From Natribaculum luteum (GTDB lineage: Archaea > Halobacteriota > Halobacteria > Halobacteriales > Natrialbaceae): a stretch of 64,000 nt of DNA. A program made the translations under genes and the position numbers. This document shows positions 37,463-45,661 of this stretch, piece by piece; the stretch's first letter is position 1, and each line of letters begins with the position of its first letter. The stretch covers positions 992,001 through 1,056,000 of the forward strand of contig NZ_CP095397.1 in NCBI RefSeq assembly GCF_023008545.1, read 5' to 3'. Below the pieces are notes generated by a model, which had not been told where the DNA came from, made no database searches, and worked only from the letters and a program-made list of their open reading frames with translations.

Positions 37463-37660
37463 CTTCTTCGATTTCCAATTCGTGAGCGACCGGCGTAGCC
37501 GTGTTGCGAACACTCGAAATCGAAGAGCGGCGATCGGGATTTGAACTACGGAACGAGCGAACGAAGTGAGCAACGTTCAGGTGGTTCAAATCCCGCCTCG
37601 GGCGTATTCTTCTGCGAACAATCTCGACGAGCGCCGCGTAGCGTGTGCTCGCCCCTCGTG
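37463..37660 (+). repeat. tRNA-Asp trailer duplication, copy 2
   Basis: This is the partner of 36338-36535, including the 10-bp hairpin after the tRNA, the T-arm inverted repeat and an exact orphan 22-nt tRNA 3' end at 37583-37604. The differences are few single-base changes, so the duplication is recent or kept alike by recombination. Confidence 0.8.
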
Positions 37661-37757
37661 AACGGAAGATACCCTACAGCAGGATTTGAACACCAGCAGT
37701 CGCACTGCCCGGAACGGCCGAACGACGTGAGGCCGCACGCCCGGAACGTCTGCGCAT

Positions 37758-37780
37758 GGGTTCAAATCCCGTCTCGAGCG
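37758..37780 (+). other. orphan tRNA 3' end, divergent copy
   Basis: GGGTTCAAATCCCGTCTCGA plus GCG keeps the T-loop and most of the tRNA-Asp acceptor arm but has no tRNA body. An inverted T-arm piece (AGGATTTGAACACC) lies about 80 bp upstream. The rest of 37605-37870 holds no gene. Confidence 0.45.
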
Positions 37781-37870
37781 TTTTTCGAGGACCAATACGA
37801 CGAGCACAGCGGGTCGTCACTCGAGTGTTGGTGGCCCTCGAGTGCGAATGTGAACGGCGAAGACCCGCCG

Positions 37871-38107
37871 TCACTCGTCGTCGGCGTAGACGACGCGATC
37901 GACGACGCGACGCTGGGCGTCGTCGACATCGTAGTCGTAGAGAGCGTCGTCGTCTTCGTCGGTGGTTTCTCGGTGAGTCCCGTCGCAGAACGGATACGAC
38001 TCGGCGAGCCCACACTGACAGATCGCGATATCTCCCTTTTCGTCGTCGAGATCCGACGCCGTCAGCTTTCGCGGGCCGTGGGCGTCGTGTTCGACCAGGC
38101 GTGCCAT
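37871..38107 (-). CDS. CDGSH iron-sulfur domain protein
   Basis: The 78-aa protein starts MARLVEHDAHGPRKLTASDL. The cluster motif is CQCGLAESYPFCDGTH, giving ligands Cys30, Cys32, Cys41 and His45 for a [2Fe-2S] cluster (3Cys-1His), as in mitoNEET-type proteins. The remaining C-terminus is acidic. No membrane anchor is visible, so it is soluble and probably acts in electron or iron-sulfur transfer. An open frame extends to a TTG at 38134, but the ATG at 38107 fits homologues better. Confidence 0.88.
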   Translation of the reverse strand: MARLVEHDAHGPRKLTASDLDDEKGDIAICQCGLAESYPFCDGTHRETTDEDDDALYDYDVDDAQRRVVDRVVYADDE

Positions 38108-38359
38108 GTCCAGGGGATACGTCGGCAACGACAAGTGCGTTGTGGCGACGAGATGCCGGAAGAGGAACGAGCGCTCGTCGAACTGGTCTTCGATCGATAA
38201 TCTAATTAATTAGTACCATTGTGATTCTGACACTAAACACATAGGAATTATACTTAACACCTGCCAGCGCGTAGCCGCATCTGGCGATCTCGGACAGACT
38301 GTCGCCATCCCCCCACCCCCCAGCTTTTTCCCGGAAGCGTGTCGAGAGAGTACGAATAG

Positions 38360-39409
38360 CTACCACCCTGGAGCCTGTTCGCTCGCTCGTGGACTCGAGC
38401 CGCCGTGTGGCGTGTCCCGTCGGCGAATCGTCGCTGCGTGAACGGTTTCGGTCGCGTCGTCGACGACGACGACCTCGCCTGGTGCCGTCGGCATTCGATC
38501 GGCGAGCGACGACTGCACGTACGACGGACGAGCGCGCTCGAGCGCCTCGATGTCGGCCAGCGAAGTCAACCGATGCGAGACGACGACGTCCGACTGCGAG
38601 ATGCCGACGTCGGGGATCGCGCTCGGTCGCTGCGTGGCGGCGACGAGGCTGACGCCAGGTGTCCTGCCACGTGTCAGAATCGTTCGAAGCGTCGACGCGG
38701 CGACGCCGTCGAAGAACGCGTGAGCTTCGTCGAGTAACAACCAGGGGAGTCTGGCGATCGTCTCGTCGACGCGTGCCCGATACAGGGCGTCGCCGATCCC
38801 GCTGACGACGGCGTTCATCGGCGCGGCGTCGAGTCCCGAGACGTCGACGACGGTCACCTCCGATCCACCGAGATCGGTCGCCGCGAGACCGTCGTCGTCG
38901 AAGACGCCCCACGAGGCGGCGAGGTCGACGTGATTTGCCGCAGACCGCCGGTCGACCGCAGGTGCGTCGGCCGACTCGACGTGGTCGCGAACGTCCTCGA
39001 GCGTCGTTTCGGCGGCTGTGGCCTGCCAGAGCAGGCCACCAGCGCCGCTTTCCGGCGAGAGTCCGAGAAGAACACACCACGAGCGCGGATCGAGCGCGGA
39101 CGGGGAAACAGCGGGCGAATCGATCACAGTGGCCGGAACCGGCTCGCCGTCGGCCGGATCCGCGAGCGTGTCGAAAACGCCCACCGTGTCGACGATTACG
39201 GGGGCGACGCCGGGTGCACGCGCGAGTTCCTCGGCGACGACGCCGAGCGTGTAGGATTTGCCGTAGCCGCGCTTGCCGACGATCAACACCGCGTGGGGGC
39301 CGTCGAGGTCGAGCGACAGCGGGGCACCGTCGCTCCCGTCGAGTGCCCTGTAACGGCCCAGCGCACCCGTGGCCCCTGCGTCTCGGTCACGACCGATCAC
39401 GAACGTCAC
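38360..39409 (-). CDS. HerA-like ATPase (DUF87 type)
   Basis: The 349-aa P-loop ATPase has Walker A GKRGYGKSYT near residue 47, Walker B LPWLLLDEAHAFF near residue 225, and a late arginine (TRGRTPGVSLVAATQRPSAIP) typical of the HerA/FtsK fold. It lacks the HAS-barrel N-terminus of repair HerA, and no nurA lies nearby. Such stand-alone haloarchaeal ATPases may move DNA or drive secretion; the role is unknown. It diverges from a pilin-like membrane protein 75 bp away, which hints at a shared function. Confidence 0.82.
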   Translation of the reverse strand: MTFVIGRDRDAGATGALGRYRALDGSDGAPLSLDLDGPHAVLIVGKRGYGKSYTLGVVAEELARAPGVAPVIVDTVGVFDTLADPADGEPVPATVIDSPAVSPSALDPRSWCVLLGLSPESGAGGLLWQATAAETTLEDVRDHVESADAPAVDRRSAANHVDLAASWGVFDDDGLAATDLGGSEVTVVDVSGLDAAPMNAVVSGIGDALYRARVDETIARLPWLLLDEAHAFFDGVAASTLRTILTRGRTPGVSLVAATQRPSAIPDVGISQSDVVVSHRLTSLADIEALERARPSYVQSSLADRMPTAPGEVVVVDDATETVHAATIRRRDTPHGGSSPRASEQAPGW

Positions 39410-39484
39410 GGTCGGGGGTGGCCGTGCGTTCGTACTTGAACCCTCGGTCGCGGGTTTATATACGATCGGGCGGCCAATCTGGCT

Positions 39485-39937
39485 ATGCGGTTACAACATC
39501 CGTTCGCGGACGACGATCGTGCGATAGAAGGACTGCCGATCCGACTCGTGATCGCGCTCGTCGTCGGCGTCGCGAGTCTCGGCATCATGATGAACATGCT
39601 CTCGGGACTCGGTGGCCTCTCCTCGACCGAGGTCGACGTCGACGCCGACCCTGTGACCATCGACGCGGATACCGACACGACCGTCACGCTCACTGTGCTC
39701 GGAGACGACGGCCAGGCCGTCGAAGACGCGACGGTGATCGTGATGGGCGGCTCGGCGCGACTCGACGGGACACCACAGGGGGAGACGAACGAAGACGGCG
39801 AAGTGGGGCTCAAACTCGAGCCCGAGCTCGCTCACGGTCAACGAACCGGCACGCTCGAGGTCGAGGTCGTCCCGCCGACCGACAGCGACTACGTCGACGA
39901 CCAGGGGAACAACGAGATCGTCGTCGTCGAAAACTAG
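39485..39937 (+). CDS. membrane-anchored DUF7382-like protein (pilin-like N-terminus)
   Basis: The 150-aa protein has a positively charged start, then DRAIEGLPIRLVIALVVGVA and a hydrophobic helix to about residue 40. A beta-rich extracellular domain resembles carboxypeptidase-regulatory/Ig-like modules (VTLTVLGDDGQAVEDATVIVMGG). The N-terminal layout is that of pilin-like proteins. I recall similar sequences as DUF7382. A strong TATA box (TTTATATACG, about 39455) gives a leaderless transcript. Its stop shares a CTAG with the convergent pcm gene. Confidence 0.7.
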   Translation: MRLQHPFADDDRAIEGLPIRLVIALVVGVASLGIMMNMLSGLGGLSSTEVDVDADPVTIDADTDTTVTLTVLGDDGQAVEDATVIVMGGSARLDGTPQGETNEDGEVGLKLEPELAHGQRTGTLEVEVVPPTDSDYVDDQGNNEIVVVEN

Positions 39938-40668
39938 CCGTCCCACTCGATCCAGTCTTGCTCCCAGCCGCGACGTGACTCGGCACGCCGCCGGGCGAAC
40001 TCGAGGTCTTCCCGGGCGGTCCGGTTGCGCTCGAGCGCCCCCGACTGTTCGCCCTCGACGAGCAGCGGGTCGAACGAGACGGCACCGAACGTCTCGCGAG
40101 AGCCGTCGGCGTCGGTCGCCTCGAGGCGCTGGCGGTGACCGCCTCGCGGGAAGACCAGCCGTCCGTCGTCGGACAGCTGCTCGAGAAGCGCACGCGGCGG
40201 ATCGATCGCGGCGGCCTCGACGAGGATGCGATCGAACGGCGCGTACTCCGGGAGACCGTAAGCGCCGTCCCGGCAGTCGACGAGGACGCCGTCGTAACCG
40301 GCTCGAGAGAGGTTCTCCCTGGCTTCGTAGACGACCGGACGGGCGATGTCGACGGCGTGGACGTTGGTCTCGCCGACGAGTTCGGCGACGACTGCGGCGG
40401 TGTAGCCGACGCCGACGCCGACGACGAGAACGGAGTCGCCGTCGCGGGCCTCGAGTGCCTGCAGTAGACGGGCGACGGTGCTCGGAGCGAGAACGCGGGT
40501 CCCAAGGCGTTCGTGTTCGCGGTCTGCGTAGGCGAGTCGCTCGTCGTCGAGAAATTCGTGGCGGGGGACGTCGCGCATGGCGACGCCGACTGCCTCGTCC
40601 TCGAGGATGGCCTTGGTCTCGTGTGCGAGACTGTCGACCATGTCCTCTCGCAGTACCGCGAGGTCCAT
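39934..40668 (-). CDS. pcm: protein-L-isoaspartate O-methyltransferase
   Basis: The 244-aa SAM-dependent enzyme has the post-I motif and glycine-rich loop VLVVGVGVGYTAAVVAELVG near residue 80 and LAPSTVARLLQALEA before it, as in PCMT proteins that repair isoaspartyl residues. The N-terminal LAHETKAILEDEAVGVAMRDVPRHEF is family-typical. The C-terminal 40 residues are charged and halophile-specific. It is convergent with the DUF7382-like gene. It may be the second PCMT of the genome. Confidence 0.88.
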   Translation of the reverse strand: MDLAVLREDMVDSLAHETKAILEDEAVGVAMRDVPRHEFLDDERLAYADREHERLGTRVLAPSTVARLLQALEARDGDSVLVVGVGVGYTAAVVAELVGETNVHAVDIARPVVYEARENLSRAGYDGVLVDCRDGAYGLPEYAPFDRILVEAAAIDPPRALLEQLSDDGRLVFPRGGHRQRLEATDADGSRETFGAVSFDPLLVEGEQSGALERNRTAREDLEFARRRAESRRGWEQDWIEWDG

Positions 40669-40778
40669 AGGCGAGATACTGGTCCGACGCTAATCAATGG
40701 CGCGCTTGCGTGGTCGTTCCTGCCCCGACGCAGTCTGGCGATTTTGATCGGGGTCGGCGCTGGGCTGGAGCACGGCTC

Positions 40779-40860
40779 ATAATGATGGCTGTGACTGGTT
40801 GCCGACGCAACCGCAAGCCGGTTCGTGGTTGCGGCGGTACAGACTCACAGCTATCGTTAT
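40779..40860. repeat. 82-bp inverted-repeat element, copy 1
   Basis: The ends read ATAATGATGGCTGTGACTGG and (right) ACTCACAGCTATCGTTAT, so the element is palindromic at its termini. The centre has CGCAACCGCAA and GGTTGCGGC arms. Related elements lie at 63654-63735 (also 82 bp) and, degenerate, at 49433-49510. Confidence 0.65.
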
Positions 40861-40885
40861 CACGGCGGAGACCAGGTCTCCGGCG

Positions 40886-41539
40886 TCACCAGGCAGACCA
40901 GGCGGACGTCGTCTGGTCGAACGCGTAGACACGTTTGACGTCCTTCGCGAAGGCGACGTCACCGTCCTGTTCGTACCGGTCGCGGTCGTAACCCGAGGCG
41001 TCGCCGCGGACGACGAACGCGTCGATCTCGAACTCGTCGTCGCCGAACTCCTCGACTTCGCCGACCTCGAACTCGTAGTCGCCAGGGACGTAGATGGTGG
41101 TGCTTCGACTGTCGTCGCGTGAGCCGTCCTGCGGGTGGATCGTGACGTTGACGCCGACGTTGTCGACCTCGCGGGTCCAGACGGTCTCGATCTTCTCGGC
41201 ACCCGCCTCCTCGACGCGACGGTGGTGGTCGACCTCGAGGCTGGTGACGCGAACGGTCGAGAGCACTTCCTTGGTCTCCAGGATGAACTCGTCGCCGACT
41301 TCGATGGTCTCCTCGGCCGGCGTGGTGACGTTCGCGGTGAACGACTCTCCGTCCTGGGAGACGACGACGTCGAGGGTCACTTCGCGTTCGCGTTCTGGCT
41401 GTACCTTGTGGACGTGTCCACACTCGCTACAGCGGACAGTGAGCGCACCGCCGCCGGACGAGAGGACTTCGTGGACCGTCTCGAGATCGGGAGAACACGC
41501 CGGGCACGGCGTCGGAATTCGGTCCGGGACTTCGGTCAT
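40886..41539 (-). CDS. HVO_0476 family zinc finger protein
   Basis: The 217-aa protein starts MTEVPDRIPTPCPACSPDLE. An N-terminal zinc ribbon (CPACS at about 12-16 and CSECGHVHKV at about 40) is followed by a beta-rich domain with IEVGDEFILE, EVGEVEEFGD and a late helical tail. It matches the widely annotated haloarchaeal HVO_0476 family, of unknown function. GCCTTTTACGC on the minus strand near 41566 makes the ATG at 41539 leaderless. Upstream open-frame codons lack homology. Confidence 0.83.
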   Translation of the reverse strand: MTEVPDRIPTPCPACSPDLETVHEVLSSGGGALTVRCSECGHVHKVQPEREREVTLDVVVSQDGESFTANVTTPAEETIEVGDEFILETKEVLSTVRVTSLEVDHHRRVEEAGAEKIETVWTREVDNVGVNVTIHPQDGSRDDSRSTTIYVPGDYEFEVGEVEEFGDDEFEIDAFVVRGDASGYDRDRYEQDGDVAFAKDVKRVYAFDQTTSAWSAW

Positions 41540-41592
41540 GGTCCGGCGTAGACGCCGCGGGCGTAAAAGGCGATTGGACGGCGAGTGGACCG

Positions 41593-41967
41593 TCAGTCGG
41601 TCGGGTGGGACAGGTGCTCGCGTCCGACACCGAATGCCTCGTTCATCTGTTTCCACCGCGGGTTGTGCCGCCAGAGGGCGAGTTCATCGCGCTCTGCGTT
41701 GCGGTGGGCCTCCTCGACAGAGTCGCCCCGAGCGCGATACTCGATCTCGCGAAGTTCGTGATAGAGGACGAACCGCTCGTAGGGTCGCCAGCGTTCCGAG
41801 ATCCAGATTTCGTCGAGCGGAATCTCGAGGTCGTCTGCGGCCGGCGGATAGATCCGCTCGCCGTCGTATTCGACGCGGTAACAGGCGTTGTACGCCTCGA
41901 TCTCGGCGTGGGGGACGTAGACGACGTCCCATCCGCGCCGTTCGAGGCGTTCCCGTGACGTAGTCAC
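41593..41967 (-). CDS. conserved haloarchaeal protein with YHELRE motif, function unknown
   Basis: The 124-aa protein is set to start at GTG 41967 (VTTSRERLERRGWDVVYVPH). It contains VLYHELREIEYRARGDSVEEAHRNAERDE near residues 75-105: a histidine-glutamate helix followed by a second histidine, reminiscent of small zincins such as ImmA/IrrE-like proteins, but without a clear HExxH. The minus-strand GTGATAGA near 41990 fits a TATA box for a leaderless start. I do not recognise the family. Confidence 0.6.
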   Translation of the reverse strand: MTTSRERLERRGWDVVYVPHAEIEAYNACYRVEYDGERIYPPAADDLEIPLDEIWISERWRPYERFVLYHELREIEYRARGDSVEEAHRNAERDELALWRHNPRWKQMNEAFGVGREHLSHPTD

Positions 41968-42089
41968 TCCGACCACCGGACCAGATCTATCACTTCGAAG
42001 TGAAAAACGTGATGATCCACTCCGGTGCAAAGAGTGTGCGTTCGGCCGCCCGTCCCCCGTCTCGCGTCCGACGGGAGGAGTCGCCTGCG

Positions 42090-43046
42090 CTACTGGCTCT
42101 CGGGTTCCGGTAGCGCGACTTCGGTCCCGTCGGCGTAGACGGTCGGATCGCGAACGATCCCGTCGAGGTGGATCGGGGCCTCGGTATCGCCGCCGATTCC
42201 CGCGTCGTCGCCGATCGCGATGTGGATCGTGCCGGCCGCTTTCTCGTCGAGCAAGACCGACCCGACGAGTTCCGTCACGGCGACGTTCGTCCCGATGCCG
42301 AGTTCGGCGAGGTTGTACGCAGCGTCGCCGACCTCGTCGGCCGCGTTCTCGACCGTCTCGCGGATGTCGTCGTCGGAGATATCGGTGACGGAGCCGTCCT
42401 CGACCTCGAAGGTGAGCGTCTCTCCGTCGGCGAGCAGCCCGTGGGGCATCATCGTCCCGTCGACGACGAACGTGCCGTCGGCCGTCTCGGGACTGACGAA
42501 CACCTCGCCGGCGGGGAGGTTCGACATCTGTCCAGGTTCGTGGACGATGCCGGTATCCGAGAGGAACTGCCGATCGCCGATGCCGAAGGTGACGTCGGTT
42601 CCGAGCGCCGTCGTCACGCGGATTTCGTCGGCGTCGTCGACCTGCTCTCTGACCTCCTCGCAGTGGGTCGCGATGGAGTCGTAGTCGGCGTCGAGTCCGG
42701 TGGTGAACACCTCCTCGGTGATGCCGGGGAGCGTGGCGACGCGAGCGCCGACCTCGTTCGCTTCCGTGCGTGCACGGGTGTGACTGAGGCTCTTCGTCGT
42801 CGGCGCGAGGACGACGTCGCCACCTGCCATCGCCGCCGCGACTGGTTCCGGCGGTTCCGCTCCGTGGGTCTCACCCGGTGGATAGCGAACGACGACGGCG
42901 TCGTCGGTGATCTCGCTTGCGACCTCGTACAGCGCCTCGCCGATTTCGAGGCGGTCGTCGTCGGTGACGATCACGCAGGACTCGTTTTCGGTGAGGTTCA
43001 GACACTGGCGGACGGCCGTCTCGGCCGAAGTGCGAAGATCGCTCAT
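42090..43046 (-). CDS. aminopeptidase, M29-like
   Basis: The 318-aa protein begins MSDLRTSAETAVRQCLNLTE. It resembles thermophilic (M29/AmpS-like) metallo-aminopeptidases: TDVTFGIGDRQFLSDTGIVHEPGQMSNLPAGEV is the conserved stretch around the metal ligands (GExF, E), and GTIHIAIGDDAGIGGDTEAPIHLDGIV is the C-terminal metal region. The minus-strand CCTATCC near 43073 gives a leaderless start at 43046, and the longer open frame upstream overlaps the next gene. It is probably cytosolic peptide turnover. Confidence 0.8.
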   Translation of the reverse strand: MSDLRTSAETAVRQCLNLTENESCVIVTDDDRLEIGEALYEVASEITDDAVVVRYPPGETHGAEPPEPVAAAMAGGDVVLAPTTKSLSHTRARTEANEVGARVATLPGITEEVFTTGLDADYDSIATHCEEVREQVDDADEIRVTTALGTDVTFGIGDRQFLSDTGIVHEPGQMSNLPAGEVFVSPETADGTFVVDGTMMPHGLLADGETLTFEVEDGSVTDISDDDIRETVENAADEVGDAAYNLAELGIGTNVAVTELVGSVLLDEKAAGTIHIAIGDDAGIGGDTEAPIHLDGIVRDPTVYADGTEVALPEPESQ

Positions 43047-43084
43047 GGTCCAACGTGGGGCAGCGACAGGATAGGTCTTCCCTT

Positions 43085-43549
43085 CTATCGATCTGCGTAC
43101 TCGGACAGCAGTGTTGCCCGCTCGTGTCGACCCAGTCGCTCGTAGGCGTTCGCCTCGTACTCGAGCGAGAGAACGGGAACGTCGAGCCCGTCGACGGTGA
43201 TCCAGCGGCGATGGTCGGTGACGTCCACTGGAGGTTCCCACACGCCGTCGGCTCGTTTCTGGAGAGCACCCATCACCTCCACGCGGACGCCCGCGAGGTC
43301 GAACGCGCCGAAGTGTGATCGGATCCCGTCGCTCGATTCGAGTGACACCGGGTCGACGACGGCGTCGGAGAGTCGTCGCTCGAGTTCGTAGGCTCCCGCT
43401 TCGGTCGTCTGGACGTCGACGTCGTCGGGCTCGATGGGAACGCCCTGGAGCGCGAAGCTCAGGCTGCCGGTCAGCGCCCACGTCACGTTTCCGTCGGTAC
43501 AGGTCTCGTGGATCGTTCGAAGCGCCTCGAGGTGAGACTGCACCACCAT
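43085..43549 (-). CDS. nucleotidyltransferase-fold protein
   Basis: The 154-aa protein has WALTGSLSFALQGVPIEPDDVDVQT near residue 25, the GS...DxD motif of pol-beta-type nucleotidyltransferases, and SLEYEANAYERLGRHER near the C-terminus. It resembles small NTases of toxin-antitoxin and tRNA/lincosamide-modifying families, but no HEPN partner gene adjoins it. A TATA-like CATTATCG lies about 26 nt upstream on the minus strand. The target is unknown. Confidence 0.72.
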   Translation of the reverse strand: MVVQSHLEALRTIHETCTDGNVTWALTGSLSFALQGVPIEPDDVDVQTTEAGAYELERRLSDAVVDPVSLESSDGIRSHFGAFDLAGVRVEVMGALQKRADGVWEPPVDVTDHRRWITVDGLDVPVLSLEYEANAYERLGRHERATLLSEYADR

Positions 43550-43732
43550 GTGTGATGATATCAGGACCCAGGTACGATAATGATGCCGGAACGAGGACGA
43601 GAGTACGGAAACCGAGTTACGGTATCCGGTTCGAGCGTTGACGCGAGACGAAGATAGAAACTCTAGAGCGAGTAAAATACGGCAGAGAAGGCTCGAAACG
43701 GTTATCCGACTCGGTACTGGATTCTCGGGTAC

Positions 43733-44746
43733 ATGCTACAGGTCGCCATCAATGGCTACGGGACGATTGGGAAACGCGTCGCAGACGCCGTCCGCGAACA
43801 ACCGGACATGGAAGTACTGGGCGTCGCGAAGACGCGTCCGAACTTCGAGGCCGAGACGGCCATCCAGAAGGGGTACCCGCTGTACGCGGCGATCGAGGAA
43901 CGCGCAGACCAGTTCGCCGAGGCCGGACTCGAGACCGCCGGTCAGGTCGAGGAACTGGTCGACGAGGCCGACGTCGTCGTCGACGCAACGCCGTCGGGCA
44001 TCGGCGCGCAGAACAAGGAACTGTACGAGAAGTACGACACGCCGGCGCTCTACCAGGGCGGCGAGGACGCGGACGTCGCGGACGTCAGCTTCAACGCCCG
44101 TTCGAACTTCTCCGAGGCGGTCGACGCCGACCACGTCCGGGTCGTCTCCTGTAACACGACGGGGCTCTCGCGGGTCGTCTCACCGCTTCGCGAGGCCTAC
44201 GGCGTCGAGAAGGTCCGGGCGACGCTGGTTCGTCGCGGCGGCGATCCGGGCCAGACCTCTCGTGGCCCGATCAACGACATCCTCCCGAATCCCGTCACCG
44301 TTCCCTCCCACCACGGTCCCGACGTCAACACCATCTTCCCCGACCTCGACATCGACACGCTCGGGATGAAGGTTCCCGCGACGCTGATGCACATGCACAG
44401 CTTGAACGTCACGCTCGAGGAGGACGTCGACGAAGACGAGGTTCGCGAGTTGCTGGCCGACGAGAGCCGACTCTTCTTGATCCCGGAAGCGCTGGCGATC
44501 GACGGCAGCGGCAAGCTCAAAGAGTACGCACTCGACGCCGGCCGGCCGCGTGGCGACCTCTGGGAGAACTGCATCTGGGAGGAGTCGATCTCCACCGTCG
44601 GTCGCGACCTCTACCTCTTCCAGGGCATCCACCAGGAGTCCGACGTCGTCCCCGAGAACGTCGACGCGATCCGCGCGGTAAGCGGACTCGCCGACGCCGA
44701 AGAGAGCACGACGACGACCGACGACGCGCTCGGAATCGGCCTCTGA
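43733..44746 (+). CDS. gap: type II glyceraldehyde-3-phosphate dehydrogenase
   Basis: The 337-aa archaeal GAPDH starts [20 protein letters not shown] (Rossmann GxGxxG variant, [11 protein letters not shown]). The catalytic cysteine is Cys140 in SCNTTGLSR, and the nearby [17 protein letters not shown] and MHMHSLNV segments are specific to the archaeal enzyme. It probably works in gluconeogenesis, since haloarchaea often use a separate bacterial-type GAPDH for glycolysis. GGTTATCC near 43704 supports a leaderless start. A threonine-rich acidic tail follows the core. Confidence 0.95.
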   Translation: MLQVAINGYGTIGKRVADAVREQPDMEVLGVAKTRPNFEAETAIQKGYPLYAAIEERADQFAEAGLETAGQVEELVDEADVVVDATPSGIGAQNKELYEKYDTPALYQGGEDADVADVSFNARSNFSEAVDADHVRVVSCNTTGLSRVVSPLREAYGVEKVRATLVRRGGDPGQTSRGPINDILPNPVTVPSHHGPDVNTIFPDLDIDTLGMKVPATLMHMHSLNVTLEEDVDEDEVRELLADESRLFLIPEALAIDGSGKLKEYALDAGRPRGDLWENCIWEESISTVGRDLYLFQGIHQESDVVPENVDAIRAVSGLADAEESTTTTDDALGIGL

Positions 44747-44814
44747 GACGATTCAGCAACACAACAACTAGCGCCGACAGAAAGTTTTTGCCGCGTCGGC
44801 AGCTATACACGTCT

Positions 44815-45210
44815 ATGCGCCGAGACGACCGCGACGACCCCTTCGACGATCTCTTTCGCGAGATCGAACGGATGATGAACGAGATGATGAGCGGCGCGGA
44901 CATGAACTTCGAATCGAGCACGAGCGTCGACACCGGATTCGGCACTGACACCCACGTCGACGTCCACGACGCCGACGACGAAATCCGCGTCGTCGCCGAC
45001 CTCCCTGGCGTCGAAAAACAGAACATCGACCTCGAGTGTGACGGCAAGACGCTCACGATCTCCGCTCGAAGCGACCACCGCGAGTACGACGAACGCGTCA
45101 CCCTACCCCGCCGGGTCAACGAACACACCGCTACCGCCACGTACAACAACGGCGTCCTCGAGGTCGTCTTCGAGCCCGCCGACCAGTCTGCCGGTATCGA
45201 CCTCGAATAA
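44815..45210 (+). CDS. Hsp20/alpha-crystallin family small heat shock protein
   Basis: The 131-aa protein starts MRRDDRDDPFDDLFREIERM. The alpha-crystallin domain spans about residues 45-125 (EIRVVADLPGVEKQNIDLEC, LTISARSDHREYDERVTLPR) and ends with GVLEVVFEP, where the GxL core motif GVLEV is intact. It is a chaperone that holds unfolding proteins. AAAGTTTTTG near 44783 is the likely TATA/BRE region. It is 68 bp after the GAPDH gene but likely has its own promoter. Confidence 0.92.
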   Translation: MRRDDRDDPFDDLFREIERMMNEMMSGADMNFESSTSVDTGFGTDTHVDVHDADDEIRVVADLPGVEKQNIDLECDGKTLTISARSDHREYDERVTLPRRVNEHTATATYNNGVLEVVFEPADQSAGIDLE

Positions 45211-45387
45211 ACGAACGGCGGCGGTCGTTTTTCCGCCGGCAAGCAGACGCATTGGCGATCAGACAAACTTACAACAGACCGTATCAGTTGCCGCCGAGGA
45301 GAGCAGCGACGTAAACCACCCGCGCCCGCGCCGAGGGCGACGAGAGCGAGCCGAGAGCGAGCAAGACTATAGTAGCTACTGACAGTC

Positions 45388-45450
45388 GTTGCACACCTGC
45401 TCGTGACTCGGCGGCCAGTACTGGCCGCTCCGTTGCGAGCAGTGTGTAAC
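45388..45450. repeat. 63-nt near-perfect hairpin
   Basis: Left arm GTTGCACACCTGCTCGTGAC continues to GGCGGCCAGT; right arm ACTGGCCGCTCCG continues to GAGCAGTGTGTAAC. The two arms pair over almost their full length with a few mismatches and one bulge, around the centre GGCCAGTACTGGCC. It is non-coding and lies 14 bp before a MITE-like element. Confidence 0.6.
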
Positions 45451-45464
45451 CCGTTTCAGTTGTT

Positions 45465-45574
45465 ATACTGCCGGACAACAGTCACTGAACACTCGATCGC
45501 GTCTCACGGCCCATCGCCAGCGGCGACGGCCGTTCGAGTGCGATCGATGTATGAATCGTGTTGTCCAGGAGTAT
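45465..45574. repeat. MITE-like element, copy 2 (110 bp)
   Basis: It has the same ends as the element at 3481 (ATACTGCCGGACAA ... TTGTCCAGGAGTAT). Outside, GTTATA and TATAAC extend the inverted repeat. The interiors of the two copies are only loosely similar, as expected of old copies. Confidence 0.6.
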
Positions 45575-45661
45575 ACTATAACACATCGGTTATCGCTGCA
45601 CCGTCGAATACCGCGATCGGTTGCATACCGGCGAAGGTCAGTCCGACCGAGACTGTGAAAG

